The notes under the pieces are model-generated. The model had not been told where the DNA came from. It worked only from the letters and a program-made list of their open reading frames with translations, and made no database searches. Shown here one piece after another: positions 6,267 to 13,777 of a stretch of DNA of 41,414 bases (positions within the stretch are counted from its first letter, which is position 1; the number at the start of each line of letters is the position of its first letter). The stretch comes from a virus: the IMG/VR virus record IMGVR_UViG_3300046787_000399, positions 1-41,414 of that record; one strand, written 5' to 3'. The position numbers and the translations under genes were made by a program.

Positions 6267-7553
6267 ATGGATTACAAAGTAGCAGATATTGGATTGGCCT
6301 CTTGGGGCCGTAAGGAAATTGCAATTGCCGAAAGCGAAATGCCGGGGTTGATGGCAGTAAGACGTGAGTATGCAGGTCGCAAGCCCTTGGCAGGAGCACG
6401 TATTGCAGGTAGTTTGCACATGACTATCCAAACTGCTGTACTGGTAGAAACCTTGGTAGAACTTGGAGCCAGTGTGCGTTGGAGTAGTTGCAATATCTTT
6501 TCAACACAAGATCAAGCCGCTGCCGCTATTGCTGCCGCTGGTATTCCAGTGTTTGCTTGGAAGGGCGAGACTGAAGCTGAGTACTGGTGGTGTCTTGAAC
6601 AAACCCTAGAAGGTCCTGACGGCTGGCGCCCCAACATGTTACTGGACGATGGTCATGACTTGACCGGATATGTTCATGACAAGCGAGCAGACTTATTGCC
6701 GGGTATTATTGGCGTAACAGAAGAAACCACAACAGGCATTCACAAACTGCTGGAACGCATTGCTGCCGGCACTCTCAAGTTGCCTGCTATCAACGTTAAC
6801 GACTCTGTGACCAAGACCAAGTTTGACAACTTGTATGGTTGCCGCGAAAGCTTGGTAGATGCTATCAAACGTGCAACCGACGTTATGATTGCAGGCAAAG
6901 TTGCAGTTGTTTGTGGTTACGGTGACGTGGGCAAAGGATCTGCACAAGCATTGCGAGCACTCAGCGCCCAAGTTTGGGTTACTGAAGTTGATCCTATCTG
7001 TGCATTGCAAGCTGCCATGGAAGGCTATCGTGTGGTCACAATGGAATACGCTGCCGACAAAGCAGATATTTTTGTAACTGCAACCGGCAACGTTGATGTA
7101 ATCACTCGTGCTCACATGGATGCCATGAAGAACAATGCCATTGTGTGCAACATTGGTCACTTTGATACCGAGATTGATGTTGCTGGCATCAAGAACTGTG
7201 TATGGGAAAATATCAAGCCCCAGGTTGATCACATCATCTTCCCCAGCGGCAAACGTATTATTCTACTGGCAGAAGGTAGACTGGTAAACTTGGGTTGCGG
7301 CACAGGACACCCCAGCTTTGTGATGTCGAACAGCTTTACCAACCAAGTGCTGGCGCAGATTGAACTGTTTAGCAATTCCTCTGCATACCAGTCAGGTCAA
7401 CTGTATTTGTTGCCTCGACACATTGATGAAAAAGTTGCACGATTGCACCTAGACCAAATTGGTGCTAACCTTACTCAACTGAGTGAAAAGCAAGCGTCAT
7501 ACATTAGTGTTACTGTTGATGGCCCTTACAAAACTGACACCTACAGATATTGA
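6267..7553 (+). CDS. ahcY: S-adenosylhomocysteine hydrolase
   Basis: 428 residues, ATG after a CAAGGAAC ribosome-binding site. NAD-dependent reversible hydrolysis of S-adenosylhomocysteine to adenosine and homocysteine, which removes product inhibition of SAM-dependent methyltransferases. Seen: N-terminal [49 protein letters not shown], the NAD-binding GYGDVGKG near residues 215-222, [10 protein letters not shown], and the ending [10 protein letters not shown] typical of the family. The roughly 40-residue insert of many bacterial enzymes is absent, so the length is closer to the short form. It lies in an operon with the omega homologue. It appears intact and active. Confidence 0.96.
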   Translation: MDYKVADIGLASWGRKEIAIAESEMPGLMAVRREYAGRKPLAGARIAGSLHMTIQTAVLVETLVELGASVRWSSCNIFSTQDQAAAAIAAAGIPVFAWKGETEAEYWWCLEQTLEGPDGWRPNMLLDDGHDLTGYVHDKRADLLPGIIGVTEETTTGIHKLLERIAAGTLKLPAINVNDSVTKTKFDNLYGCRESLVDAIKRATDVMIAGKVAVVCGYGDVGKGSAQALRALSAQVWVTEVDPICALQAAMEGYRVVTMEYAADKADIFVTATGNVDVITRAHMDAMKNNAIVCNIGHFDTEIDVAGIKNCVWENIKPQVDHIIFPSGKRIILLAEGRLVNLGCGTGHPSFVMSNSFTNQVLAQIELFSNSSAYQSGQLYLLPRHIDEKVARLHLDQIGANLTQLSEKQASYISVTVDGPYKTDTYRY

Positions 7554-7555
7554 GC

Positions 7556-7585
7556 TTGACCAATAAATCCCGGGTGTGTTATAAT
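7556..7585 (+). promoter_or_regulatory. Sigma70-type promoter with extended -10
   Basis: TTGACC at 7556-7561, 18-base spacer, TGTTATAAT (TATAAT 7580-7585). It is followed by an AGGAG site and the phosphatase ATG at 7605. The -35 starts two bases after the ahcY stop. Confidence 0.85.
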
Positions 7586-7604
7586 GCTGTATTAGGAGAA
7601 CAAC

Positions 7605-8078
7605 ATGCCTTGGATTGAAAACGTAGCTGCCGCAGATGTGCCCATGAGGTTTCATCACGAAGCTGGTGAAAACTCTATGCTGATTCAGATCATGGATCCT
7701 GCCCCTACTTGGTGGCCCACTCCGGCGCACGAGTTCCGGGAAGTTCACAAGTTTGAATTCATGGACGTGGAGCGAGATGACAAGTGGCCCGACGAAGCCA
7801 AGATTACTCCTGCTCAAGCAGAAGAAATTGTGCGTCTGCTCAAGCATGCGTTAGAGAACCGAATGAACGTTGTGGTGCATTGCATGGCAGGTTTGTGTCG
7901 TTCAGGTGCTGTGGCAGAAGTTGGAGTCATGATGGGCTTTGAAGACACAGAGCGTTTTCGTAGTCCCAACTTACTGGTCAAGCATAGCCTAATGAAGGCG
8001 CTGGGCTGGACTTACGATGCTGACGAAAAGCCAAATGTGGAAAGCTGGAGAACAATGAAACTGGGATGGGAACAATAA
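7605..8078 (+). CDS. Protein phosphatase of the Cys-x5-Arg (dual-specificity/PTP) type
   Basis: 157 residues. The P-loop HCMAGLCRSG (Cys-93, Arg-99) is the CX5R signature of tyrosine and dual-specificity phosphatases; a general acid Asp is expected in the loop near residues 52-64 (FMDVERDDKWPD). The length is that of a minimal catalytic domain. It sits directly before a P-loop kinase gene with a TAATG overlap, so a kinase/phosphatase pair acting on a protein or on nucleic-acid ends is possible. The substrate cannot be told from the sequence. Expressed from the promoter at 7556. Confidence 0.85.
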   Translation: MPWIENVAAADVPMRFHHEAGENSMLIQIMDPAPTWWPTPAHEFREVHKFEFMDVERDDKWPDEAKITPAQAEEIVRLLKHALENRMNVVVHCMAGLCRSGAVAEVGVMMGFEDTERFRSPNLLVKHSLMKALGWTYDADEKPNVESWRTMKLGWEQ

Positions 8079-8542
8079 TGCCAACTTTGTATGTGTTAGT
8101 AGGTGTGCCGGGCTCGGGCAAGAGCACTTGGATTGCTCAACAAGATTGGGCCAAGGATTGTGCAGTAGTTAGTACTGATGACTTTGTAGAAGACTATGCA
8201 AAGGAAGTGGGTTCCACCTACTCGGAAGTTTTTGACGACTACATGCCTACTGCTGTCAAGCTCATGGCCGAAGCTGTGGTCCGTGCTCGTGAAGCTGGTC
8301 GAGATATCATATGGGATCAGACCAGTACTACCAAGGGTTCTCGGCGCAAGAAGTTTGCTATGTTGCCCAACTATCATGCTGTGGCAGTGGTGTTTCCTAC
8401 TCCAGACAAGGCAGAGCATGATCGCAGGCTTGCAAGCCGTCCGGGCAAGAAGATTCCGTGGAACGTGCTGAATGGCATGATTTCAGGATTCCAAATGCCA
8501 ACTGAAGACGAAGGATTTGACGAAATCTGGACAGCCAGCTAA
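8078..8542 (+). CDS. Polynucleotide-kinase-like P-loop kinase
   Basis: 154 residues, start at the ATG overlapping the upstream stop. Walker A GVPGSGKST at residues 9-17; VVSTDDFVEDY, IIWDQTSTTKGSRRKK and the C-terminal GKKIPWNVLNGM follow the layout of the kinase domain of T4 polynucleotide kinase (AAA_33 type), where the 'D' and 'R' motifs bind phosphate donor and acceptor. It lacks the T4 phosphatase domain; the neighbouring gene is a CX5R phosphatase, not a HAD enzyme. It probably phosphorylates 5'-OH ends of RNA or DNA. An RNA ligase lies 1.9 kb downstream. Confidence 0.75.
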   Translation: MPTLYVLVGVPGSGKSTWIAQQDWAKDCAVVSTDDFVEDYAKEVGSTYSEVFDDYMPTAVKLMAEAVVRAREAGRDIIWDQTSTTKGSRRKKFAMLPNYHAVAVVFPTPDKAEHDRRLASRPGKKIPWNVLNGMISGFQMPTEDEGFDEIWTAS

Positions 8543-8565
8543 CTGTTGCAAACGTGCAACATTCA

Positions 8566-8593
8566 AAAACCCAGCTTGACTGGGTTTTCTTTT
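8566..8593 (+). terminator. Intrinsic terminator whose loop holds a -35 box
   Basis: AAAACCCAG (8566-8574) pairs perfectly with CTGGGTTTT (8580-8588), loop CTTGA, then CTTTT. It ends the phosphatase-kinase operon. The TTGACT -35 of the next promoter occupies the loop and the descending stem start. Confidence 0.85.
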
Positions 8594-8613
8594 GAGTGTA
8601 TAATACTATTATG
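8576..8613 (+). promoter_or_regulatory. Sigma70 promoter for a probably leaderless mRNA
   Basis: TTGACT 8576-8581, 17-base spacer, TATAAT 8599-8604. The ATG of the next gene is at 8611, about where transcription should start, and no Shine-Dalgarno sequence can fit between. It overlaps the preceding terminator. Confidence 0.8.
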
Positions 8614-9159
8614 AAAACATATATCACAAGCGACCTGCATTTTGGTCATAAAAACATCATGAAGTTTTGTCCTGCGACACGGGCACGGTTCCGTGACGAT
8701 GTGGACTACATGAACGAAGCCATGGTTAAAGAGTGGAACGAAATCGTCGAGCCCGAAGACTTGGTTTACATACTGGGCGACGTGGCATTCTTGCCTGCTC
8801 AGAAAGCAGCCGAATTCATGCGGCGTTGCAATGGTCGCAAGATCCTGGTACAAGGCAATCATGATCGCAAGACCTTGAATGACCCTGTGTTCCGTGGTTG
8901 CTTTGAAGAAATTCATCACTACCTGGACATCAACTACAACGGTACCAAGGTATGCATGTTTCACTATCCTATTGCAGAGTGGGATCAGATGCATCGAGGC
9001 AGTGTTCACTTTCACGGTCACCTGCATGGTGGCGAGAGTGGTTTGGAAAAGTATCGTGCCCGGGACATGGGCATGGATGCAACTGGATTCATTGTAGTGG
9101 AAATGGAACGTGCCATTGCAGACGCTATGAAAGGCGAGATCAAAGGGCATCACAAGTAA
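8611..9159 (+). CDS. Calcineurin-like metallophosphoesterase
   Basis: 182 residues. All five metallophosphoesterase motifs are visible: DLHFGH (residues 8-13), GDVAF (56-60), GNHD (82-85), H118 in MFHYP, and HGHLHG (135-140). The family uses two metals to hydrolyse phosphomono- or diesters; phage members may act on nucleotides, RNA ends or 2',3'-cyclic phosphates. No upstream ribosome-binding site is present: the ATG appears to be at or next to +1 of its promoter. Together with kinase and ligase it could be part of RNA end processing, but it may equally be a nucleotide enzyme. Confidence 0.85.
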   Translation: MKTYITSDLHFGHKNIMKFCPATRARFRDDVDYMNEAMVKEWNEIVEPEDLVYILGDVAFLPAQKAAEFMRRCNGRKILVQGNHDRKTLNDPVFRGCFEEIHHYLDINYNGTKVCMFHYPIAEWDQMHRGSVHFHGHLHGGESGLEKYRARDMGMDATGFIVVEMERAIADAMKGEIKGHHK

Positions 9160-9183
9160 TACTTTTGTAGTACTTGATTTTGG

Positions 9184-9240
9184 TTGACTCAAATTGCCCA
9201 ATTTGCTATAATATACACATAGCAAAGCAAAACAGGAGTT
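9184..9240 (+). promoter_or_regulatory. Sigma70 promoter, copy 1 of a repeated promoter-leader cassette
   Basis: TTGACT 9184-9189, 17-base spacer, TATAAT 9207-9212 with extended TGC. From 9197 to 9240 (spacer, -10, leader, AGGAG site) the sequence is identical to 17966-18009 and, for 43 bases, to 18314-18356. TTTGCTA and TAGCAAA form an inverted repeat flanking the -10/+1 region, a possible operator. Confidence 0.9.
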
Positions 9241-9244
9241 GGAT

Positions 9245-9358
9245 ATGTTGGTTACTTGCAGAAAAACTGGTCGACAATATGATCCAGATGTTGAGTTCCA
9301 ACGTGTTCTCAAGGAGCACTGGTTTGTGGCAATTATGAAGAGACTCAAGGAGCGGTAA
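9245..9358 (+). CDS. Micro-protein, 37 residues, unknown
   Basis: ATG correctly spaced after the AGGAG of the promoter cassette, stop at 9356-9358, one base before the next start. Basic sequence (MLVTCRKTG at the start, MKRLKER at the end) with a single Cys. It is the first gene of the operon leading to the ppGpp hydrolase. Too short to assign; its position and ribosome-binding site support translation. Confidence 0.65.
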   Translation: MLVTCRKTGRQYDPDVEFQRVLKEHWFVAIMKRLKER

Positions 9359-9359
9359 A

Positions 9360-9896
9360 ATGGAAAACTTTACAATGGATCAAAGTGGCATGGACGTTGT
9401 TCGTAAGGCACAAGTCTATGCTATGGCTGCTCACGCCGCAGTAGGCCAAAAGCGCAAGTACACCGGTGAGCCCTACATTGTTCACCCTGCAGAAGTTGCA
9501 AGGATCGTAGCAGGTGTTCCCGGTAGTACTCCTGACATGGTTGCTGCCGCTTGGTTGCACGATGTTGTGGAAGACACTGGCTGTACATTCACTGATATCC
9601 ACATGGCGTTTGGCATTGACATTGCTACCTTGGTTGGATGGTTGACTGACGTTTCCAAGCCCGAAGACGGCAATCGTGCAGTTCGCAAGGCAATGGATCG
9701 TGCTCACACTGCCGAAGCGCCCGCAGAAGCGCAGACCATCAAGTTGGCAGATTTGATCTCCAACAGCAAGAGCATCATGGCGCATGATCCTGCTTTCGCT
9801 AAGACTTACTTGGAAGAAAAGAGATTGTTGTTGGCTGTGATGACCCGGGGTGATCGTGGCTTGCACGCCGAAGCTAGTAAGTACATCGGAGTTTGA
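9360..9896 (+). CDS. HD-domain (p)ppGpp hydrolase, MESH1/SAH-like
   Basis: 178 residues: the hydrolase domain of RelA/SpoT proteins alone. Seen: RKYTGEPYIVHPAEVA (residues 32-47) with the first metal-binding His, HDVVEDT at 67-73, and TIKLADLISNS near 127-137 with the late Asp. No synthetase, TGS or ACT domain, so it fits the small alarmone hydrolases (MESH1-like). It would remove ppGpp and keep growth-rate transcription high during infection. HD proteins of this layout can have other pyrophosphate substrates, so activity is inferred. The phage omega homologue in the same window touches the same response. Confidence 0.85.
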   Translation: MENFTMDQSGMDVVRKAQVYAMAAHAAVGQKRKYTGEPYIVHPAEVARIVAGVPGSTPDMVAAAWLHDVVEDTGCTFTDIHMAFGIDIATLVGWLTDVSKPEDGNRAVRKAMDRAHTAEAPAEAQTIKLADLISNSKSIMAHDPAFAKTYLEEKRLLLAVMTRGDRGLHAEASKYIGV

Positions 9897-9897
9897 T

Positions 9898-10119
9898 ATG
9901 AATGAACGAGTATACCAACTGTACGCACAAGCATTTCAAGTGTTTGACAAGCGTGATGAAAACTATCGTGAAATGATGGAAAAGTTTGCCGAGTTGCTGA
10001 TTAAGGATTGTGCCACTGCCATTGCCCAGGATCAACGTTTGAATGATGTTCGTAGCGCAGCCAATGGGTGTATGCGAACGATTCGAGAACATTTCGGAGT
10101 TGAAGATGGCAAAGCGTAA
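9898..10119 (+). CDS. Small helical protein, unknown
   Basis: 73 residues, ATG directly after the hydrolase stop (TGATATG), so coupled. Predicted fully helical (YQLYAQAFQVFDKRDENY; MEKFAELLIKDCATAIAQ), charged, no motif. The next gene starts inside its end. Function unknown. Confidence 0.7.
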   Translation: MNERVYQLYAQAFQVFDKRDENYREMMEKFAELLIKDCATAIAQDQRLNDVRSAANGCMRTIREHFGVEDGKA

Positions 10120-10450
10120 AGAAATTACTGTGAAGTTGGGCACTGAATCGTTCTACGATGTTCTTGACCAAAAGACTCCCGAAGAAGTTATTGCTCGTAT
10201 GCAAGAACTGCGGGCAGAGTATCCTGGTCGTAAGATCAGCTTCAATGTCGAGCCTTACGGCTACGATGGTGGCACTGAACTTGAACTGTGGGAACACCGT
10301 TTGGAGAACGACAAAGAGTTTGCCAAGCGGCGTGAAGCAGAAGCCAAGGACCGTGAAAAGGAAAAGTTGCGTAAGCGTACAAACGCTGAAAAAGAATTTG
10401 CCGAGTATCAACGACTTCAAAAGAAGTTTCAAGGAAAGACGGTGTTTTAA
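10106..10450 (+). CDS. Coiled-coil protein, unknown
   Basis: 114 residues, start overlapping the upstream gene by 14 bases; a GGAG site lies just upstream. The first 60 residues are mixed (KEITVKLGTESFYDVLDQKT), the last 50 a strongly charged helix (KRREAEAKDREKEKLRKR) with coiled-coil character. Its stop overlaps the RNA ligase start (TAATG), so it is co-translated with the ligase and may bind it or RNA; this is inference from position. Confidence 0.7.
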   Translation: MAKRKEITVKLGTESFYDVLDQKTPEEVIARMQELRAEYPGRKISFNVEPYGYDGGTELELWEHRLENDKEFAKRREAEAKDREKEKLRKRTNAEKEFAEYQRLQKKFQGKTVF

Positions 10451-11352
10451 TGTTTAAAGAAGAATTGAAAAAGTATGTAGAGACTTCAGGCCTTGTGAAC
10501 ATGAAAGAGGCTGGCGAAGGTATCTATGTGCTCAAGTACAAGAAGAAAGTGTTCTACGATAACCTGTGGAACGAGTACATTGCTGAATGTCGTGGAAGTA
10601 TTGTGGATCGGGATTTCAACCTAGTGTCGTATCCTTTCACAAAAATCTACAACTATGGCATCGAGAAGGAAGCACCTGTATTTTCCGAAATTGATACTAT
10701 TGTGACTGCTTTCCGTAAGGTAAACGGTTTCATGGTGAGCTTGACTTGGCATGCAGGTGACGTTCTAGTGAGCACAACTGGTTCTACCTCAGGTGACTTT
10801 GTTGCTATGGCCAAGGAAATGATGCTCAAGCACATGTGCTGGGCAGACTGGCAAATGGCACTGATGGCTGATGACTGCCGCGACATGACTTTCATGTTTG
10901 AGTGCGTACATCCTAACGATCCTCATATCGTGGTTGAAAAGCCTGGTATGTACATCTTGGGGTATCGTGAAAAGACTTGGAAGTCAGAAGTAGGACATGA
11001 ACCTGCTGTGTTAGAGCAACTGGGTGAAATGTTCAAGTGCTTTGTTCCTGAGTGTTTCCATGTAACAGTGGCAGCATTGAAGAACATGGTCAAGGCGGTC
11101 AAGCACGAAGGCTTTGTGTTCTATGACGAAAACGGCGTAGGTGCAAAGATCAAGAGCCCTTACTACCTGACTGCAAAGTGGGTTGCTCGCAATCCTCGTA
11201 CAGACAAGTTGTTGACCAAAGAGTTCAAGGAACAGATCGACGAAGAGTATTACCCATTGTTGGAGCACATCCGTGCCAACATTGAAGCTTACACTGCCTT
11301 GGACGAGCAAGCTCGCTTGACATGGGTACGCAACTACATGGAGGCGGCCTAA
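10450..11352 (+). CDS. RNA ligase (T4 Rnl1-like nucleotidyltransferase)
   Basis: 300 residues. ATP-dependent sealing of 3'-OH and 5'-phosphate RNA ends by way of a lysyl-AMP. Seen: AECRGSIVDRD (46-56), a block typical of Rnl1-type ligases; motif I FRKVNG with Lys-90 as the AMP acceptor (Asn replaces the usual Asp of KxDG); motif IIIa TFMFECVHPNDPH; motif IV EGFVFYDENG; motif V KIKSPYY near 235. T4 Rnl1 has 374 residues; this protein is shorter at the C-terminus, where an open frame without a start follows. With the kinase at 8078 it could repair host-cleaved tRNA. Confidence 0.85.
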   Translation: MFKEELKKYVETSGLVNMKEAGEGIYVLKYKKKVFYDNLWNEYIAECRGSIVDRDFNLVSYPFTKIYNYGIEKEAPVFSEIDTIVTAFRKVNGFMVSLTWHAGDVLVSTTGSTSGDFVAMAKEMMLKHMCWADWQMALMADDCRDMTFMFECVHPNDPHIVVEKPGMYILGYREKTWKSEVGHEPAVLEQLGEMFKCFVPECFHVTVAALKNMVKAVKHEGFVFYDENGVGAKIKSPYYLTAKWVARNPRTDKLLTKEFKEQIDEEYYPLLEHIRANIEAYTALDEQARLTWVRNYMEAA

Positions 11353-11356
11353 GGAA

Positions 11357-11572
11357 ATCACTGATCGCTTCCGCCAGGGCGAATACGTTGCTAGAAAGAT
11401 CGAGAAGGGTGCCTGGCAAAAATGGTTCGCTTGGCGTCCGGTAAAGATACACGGCAAAAGGGTATGGGGAGAAACTGTATACCGCCGTTGTATCAATACC
11501 TATGTTGACTTTGATGATTGGAGTCGTTATGAATACGGAACTTTGTTTGATGTAATAAAGGGTGAAGAATGA
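11357..11572 (+). CDS. Small basic/aromatic protein, no canonical start codon
   Basis: The frame is open from 11321 and clearly protein-like (ARKIEKGAWQKWFAWRPVKI; VDFDDWSRYEYGTLFDV), about 72 residues from 11357, and ends in an ATGA overlap with the next gene. There is no ATG, GTG or TTG at its beginning. Options: a rare ATC start at 11357 after AAGGA, a +1 frameshift at the ligase stop codon (a GGAGG lies six bases before TAA), or an assembly error. Similar short proteins ending in 'WxRYExGxxFDVxK' occur as separate genes in other phages, so an independent gene is most likely. Start uncertain. Confidence 0.5.
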   Translation: MTDRFRQGEYVARKIEKGAWQKWFAWRPVKIHGKRVWGETVYRRCINTYVDFDDWSRYEYGTLFDVIKGEE

Positions 11573-11913
11573 GATTGATGTTAGGCACCAAAGACGATCC
11601 AAGTTTGCTAGTTGATATCCAGCAAGAGTTTTCGCCAACTCATTTTGAGTTCTGGGTAGTCAACGGCTGCTGGGAAGGCACGTACACGAATGGGTATGTC
11701 ACTGTTTGGCATCCTGACAACCCATGGTCTAACTTAGACAAAACTGAAATCCTATGCGACAATCAGGATCGGTTGCGTACTACCGGCTGGTACAGTGATG
11801 TGGATAAAGGATACCAAGCGGTGTTTGATAACTTCCACAACCCTGACTATGTTGCACCCAAGCACAAAAAAGTTGACCTGTCCATATACTGGGACGATGA
11901 CATTCCATTCTAA
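11569..11913 (+). CDS. Unknown phage protein, 114 residues
   Basis: ATG overlaps the preceding stop (ATGA); GGGTGAAG just upstream acts as ribosome-binding site. Mostly beta-like with many aromatic residues (FEFWVVNGCWEGTYTNGYVTVWH) and an acidic end (YWDDDIPF). No catalytic motif seen. It belongs to a chain of five coupled small genes behind the RNA ligase. Confidence 0.75.
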   Translation: MRLMLGTKDDPSLLVDIQQEFSPTHFEFWVVNGCWEGTYTNGYVTVWHPDNPWSNLDKTEILCDNQDRLRTTGWYSDVDKGYQAVFDNFHNPDYVAPKHKKVDLSIYWDDDIPF

Positions 11914-11921
11914 GGACTATT

Positions 11922-12101
11922 ATGTCTTTTAAAATCATCCCGCGCTACATAGATCATTTATGGTATCCCATCCTAGTAAAGACCGGAGGTGGACATGTCA
12001 TTCGTGAAATGCAGGGTAAGAAAGTTAACGAGTGGAATGACATGGTAAGAGAACAGTGGCGAAAAGATACAAAGGATCATCCGAGAGGTTGGAGAATATG
12101 A
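11922..12101 (+). CDS. Small protein, 59 residues, unknown
   Basis: ATG at 11922 after an AAGGA site; the stop overlaps the next start (ATGA at 12098). Sequence begins MSFKIIPRYIDHLWYP and has a basic, Trp-containing second half (EWNDMVREQWRKDT). No recognisable domain. Position, ribosome-binding site and coupling support a real gene. Confidence 0.6.
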   Translation: MSFKIIPRYIDHLWYPILVKTGGGHVIREMQGKKVNEWNDMVREQWRKDTKDHPRGWRI

Positions 12102-12325
12102 ATTGCAATCACACAATAGAAACTAGTCGTTGGGTTACTACCGACTACTTTGGAGAAGAAATTGACGGAGAGTGGGAATACAAGACAGAATCTACTACGG
12201 TTGACATTGACCTGCATCGTTATAAATGCACTCAATGCGGTGAAGTAATGTATTACTCAGGTCGTGCTAGAGATTACTATGAAAAGGGTATCAAGAGCGA
12301 CTGGATCACAGGACTAGGCAAATGA
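12098..12325 (+). CDS. Small zinc-ribbon-like protein
   Basis: 75 residues. C-x-H near the N-terminus (MNCNHTIET) and C-x2-C in YKCTQCGEVMYYSGRA form a plausible CH/CC zinc site. The second half resembles short phage zinc-ribbon proteins. ATG overlaps the upstream stop, and its own stop overlaps the next start (ATGA). Function unknown; nucleic-acid binding is possible. Confidence 0.65.
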   Translation: MNCNHTIETSRWVTTDYFGEEIDGEWEYKTESTTVDIDLHRYKCTQCGEVMYYSGRARDYYEKGIKSDWITGLGK

Positions 12326-12510
12326 TTGACGAATCACATTTACCAGTATCAGAACAAAGTTTAGTGTTTCGTTTACGTAAGCGAGCTGAGATTCGCCGCA
12401 ACATCAAGGACCGCAAATCAGTACAAGAAGGCACCCCAGACCGCATTGCTGATTTGTTGGAAGAAGCTGCTGCTCGAATAGAGCAACTAGAAGGTGTCGT
12501 CACACCTTGA
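12322..12510 (+). CDS. Small helical protein, 62 residues, unknown
   Basis: ATG overlaps the upstream stop. Charged helix-forming sequence (LRKRAEIRRNIKDRKSV; ADLLEEAAARIEQLE) with coiled-coil pattern at the C-terminus. Last gene of this plus-strand operon; the next gene is on the other strand. Function unknown. Confidence 0.65.
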   Translation: MIDESHLPVSEQSLVFRLRKRAEIRRNIKDRKSVQEGTPDRIADLLEEAAARIEQLEGVVTP

Positions 12511-12610
12511 CCTCTGCGCAAGCATGTTGAAGTAGCCGACGGGTGAAAGGAGGGCGCATAGCGTCGAGCGGCAAGAACCATATGCTTGCACCGTATTCGT
12601 AAGCGGTAAC
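12511..12610. other. Gap between convergent genes
   Basis: 100 bases between a plus-strand and a minus-strand gene end. An 8-bp inverted repeat (GCAAGCAT near 12518, ATGCTTGC near 12583) brackets about 58 bases, but there is no T-run on either side, so no clear intrinsic terminator. Confidence 0.3.
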
Positions 12611-13777
12611 TTATCTCAACAACACTTGCTTGACCTGCGCAAGGTTGATATTTTGCAAGGGTAATTCTCTACCATCCACACGACCGTTGTTCCATATGCG
12701 AATGCACTTTTCAAAGTTGTTGACTAGTTCGTTTACAATTTGTTGTCTAAACCCAGTCCACAAGTGATTGAAATTGTGCTCTAGTACTGGCTGCATTTCC
12801 CGGTGCATTTCTCGCAGCTCACTATCGCTCATGGCACATAGCTTGCTGGTTTGGTCTACTATGGCTTGTAGTCTTAGATCTGGATCTTGAATGGTGTCAT
12901 AACTTTCGTCAATCCACCGATCAAAGGTTTGGAATCCGTAGCTTTTTAAATAAGCAAGATTGCCCGGTGCCGCTGCCAACATGAAAGGGCGTTGAGCCAC
13001 AATAGGCTTGAATATTTTTTCTGTCAGATGCAACTTGTCATGATAGAAAACTGTTTCAGTAACAATATGCCACAACCCTGACTTCCAAAGTGCAAACTCT
13101 TGATCTCCAAAATCTGCGCTTAGACTACCAGTAGTGTTGTCTCTATCAAGTATCATGGGCTTGCCCAGGTGCTGTGCAATCAGTTCACGAGCCTGAGCAC
13201 TGAGTCGAGTGTCAGGGTTGCTTATTTCTTGTTGCCAAGTACCGTGCTCGGCGTGCCCAAGATGCAAGCTCACGTGCCCGCGATCCAACAAGTCTTGTTC
13301 TGCCAATCGTGCTACTAGATTAAGACGATAACTACGATCGTTCACATGCAGGCGGTTTAACGAAACATAAGGACGAGTCCAGTCAACGTCTTGATCAAAA
13401 TACTGAGCATCACGGTACCAATCAAGAGCAGCGAATCCATGAAAAAAGTAATACCAATCTAGGTAATGATTTTCTTTGAGTAGGCGTTTTTTCAATTCTG
13501 AGTGTTCACTATTGGCCAGCAGTTTGAGTTGACTAAAAAAGTATGTGAACGGGCAGTCATAAACACTTTGCGCATTGATGGGCTCTTGGTCGAAAAAATA
13601 ACAAACTTTATTTCTAATAACAGCCTGGCCGCTTTGCGGACTAAGGGGCAAGTATCTTCCAAAGAAAAGGTCATCAAGACTTACTGACCCAAATTTGGTG
13701 TACATTATATCATGTACGCACAGTGGCGCCAAAAGGTGGCGGTGCAAGATGTAGTAAAAATTCTCAATGGAAAACAT
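12611..13777 (-). CDS. Glycosyltransferase-like protein, paralogue 1
   Basis: 388 residues. The C-terminal half has LWHIVTETVFYHDK, LHLTEKIFKPI, then a Gly-rich stretch and LKSYGFQTFDRWIDESYD. This order resembles the donor-binding part of GT10 (fucosyltransferase-like) enzymes, where a TEK motif is invariant. CYFFDQEPI and YYFFHGFAALDWYRD in the N-terminal half recur in the gene at 30286, and the C-terminal block recurs in both 30286 and 31400, so the three are paralogues. It is a single inverted gene between plus-strand operons, which suggests insertion. Donor and acceptor unknown; virion or host glycan modification is inferred. Confidence 0.65.
   Translation of the reverse strand: MFSIENFYYILHRHLLAPLCVHDIMYTKFGSVSLDDLFFGRYLPLSPQSGQAVIRNKVCYFFDQEPINAQSVYDCPFTYFFSQLKLLANSEHSELKKRLLKENHYLDWYYFFHGFAALDWYRDAQYFDQDVDWTRPYVSLNRLHVNDRSYRLNLVARLAEQDLLDRGHVSLHLGHAEHGTWQQEISNPDTRLSAQARELIAQHLGKPMILDRDNTTGSLSADFGDQEFALWKSGLWHIVTETVFYHDKLHLTEKIFKPIVAQRPFMLAAAPGNLAYLKSYGFQTFDRWIDESYDTIQDPDLRLQAIVDQTSKLCAMSDSELREMHREMQPVLEHNFNHLWTGFRQQIVNELVNNFEKCIRIWNNGRVDGRELPLQNINLAQVKQVLLR

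Noticed and set aside
8563-9348. 261-codon minus-strand frame
   Set aside because: Antisense to the metallophosphoesterase, whose five motifs are intact; it also covers two promoters.
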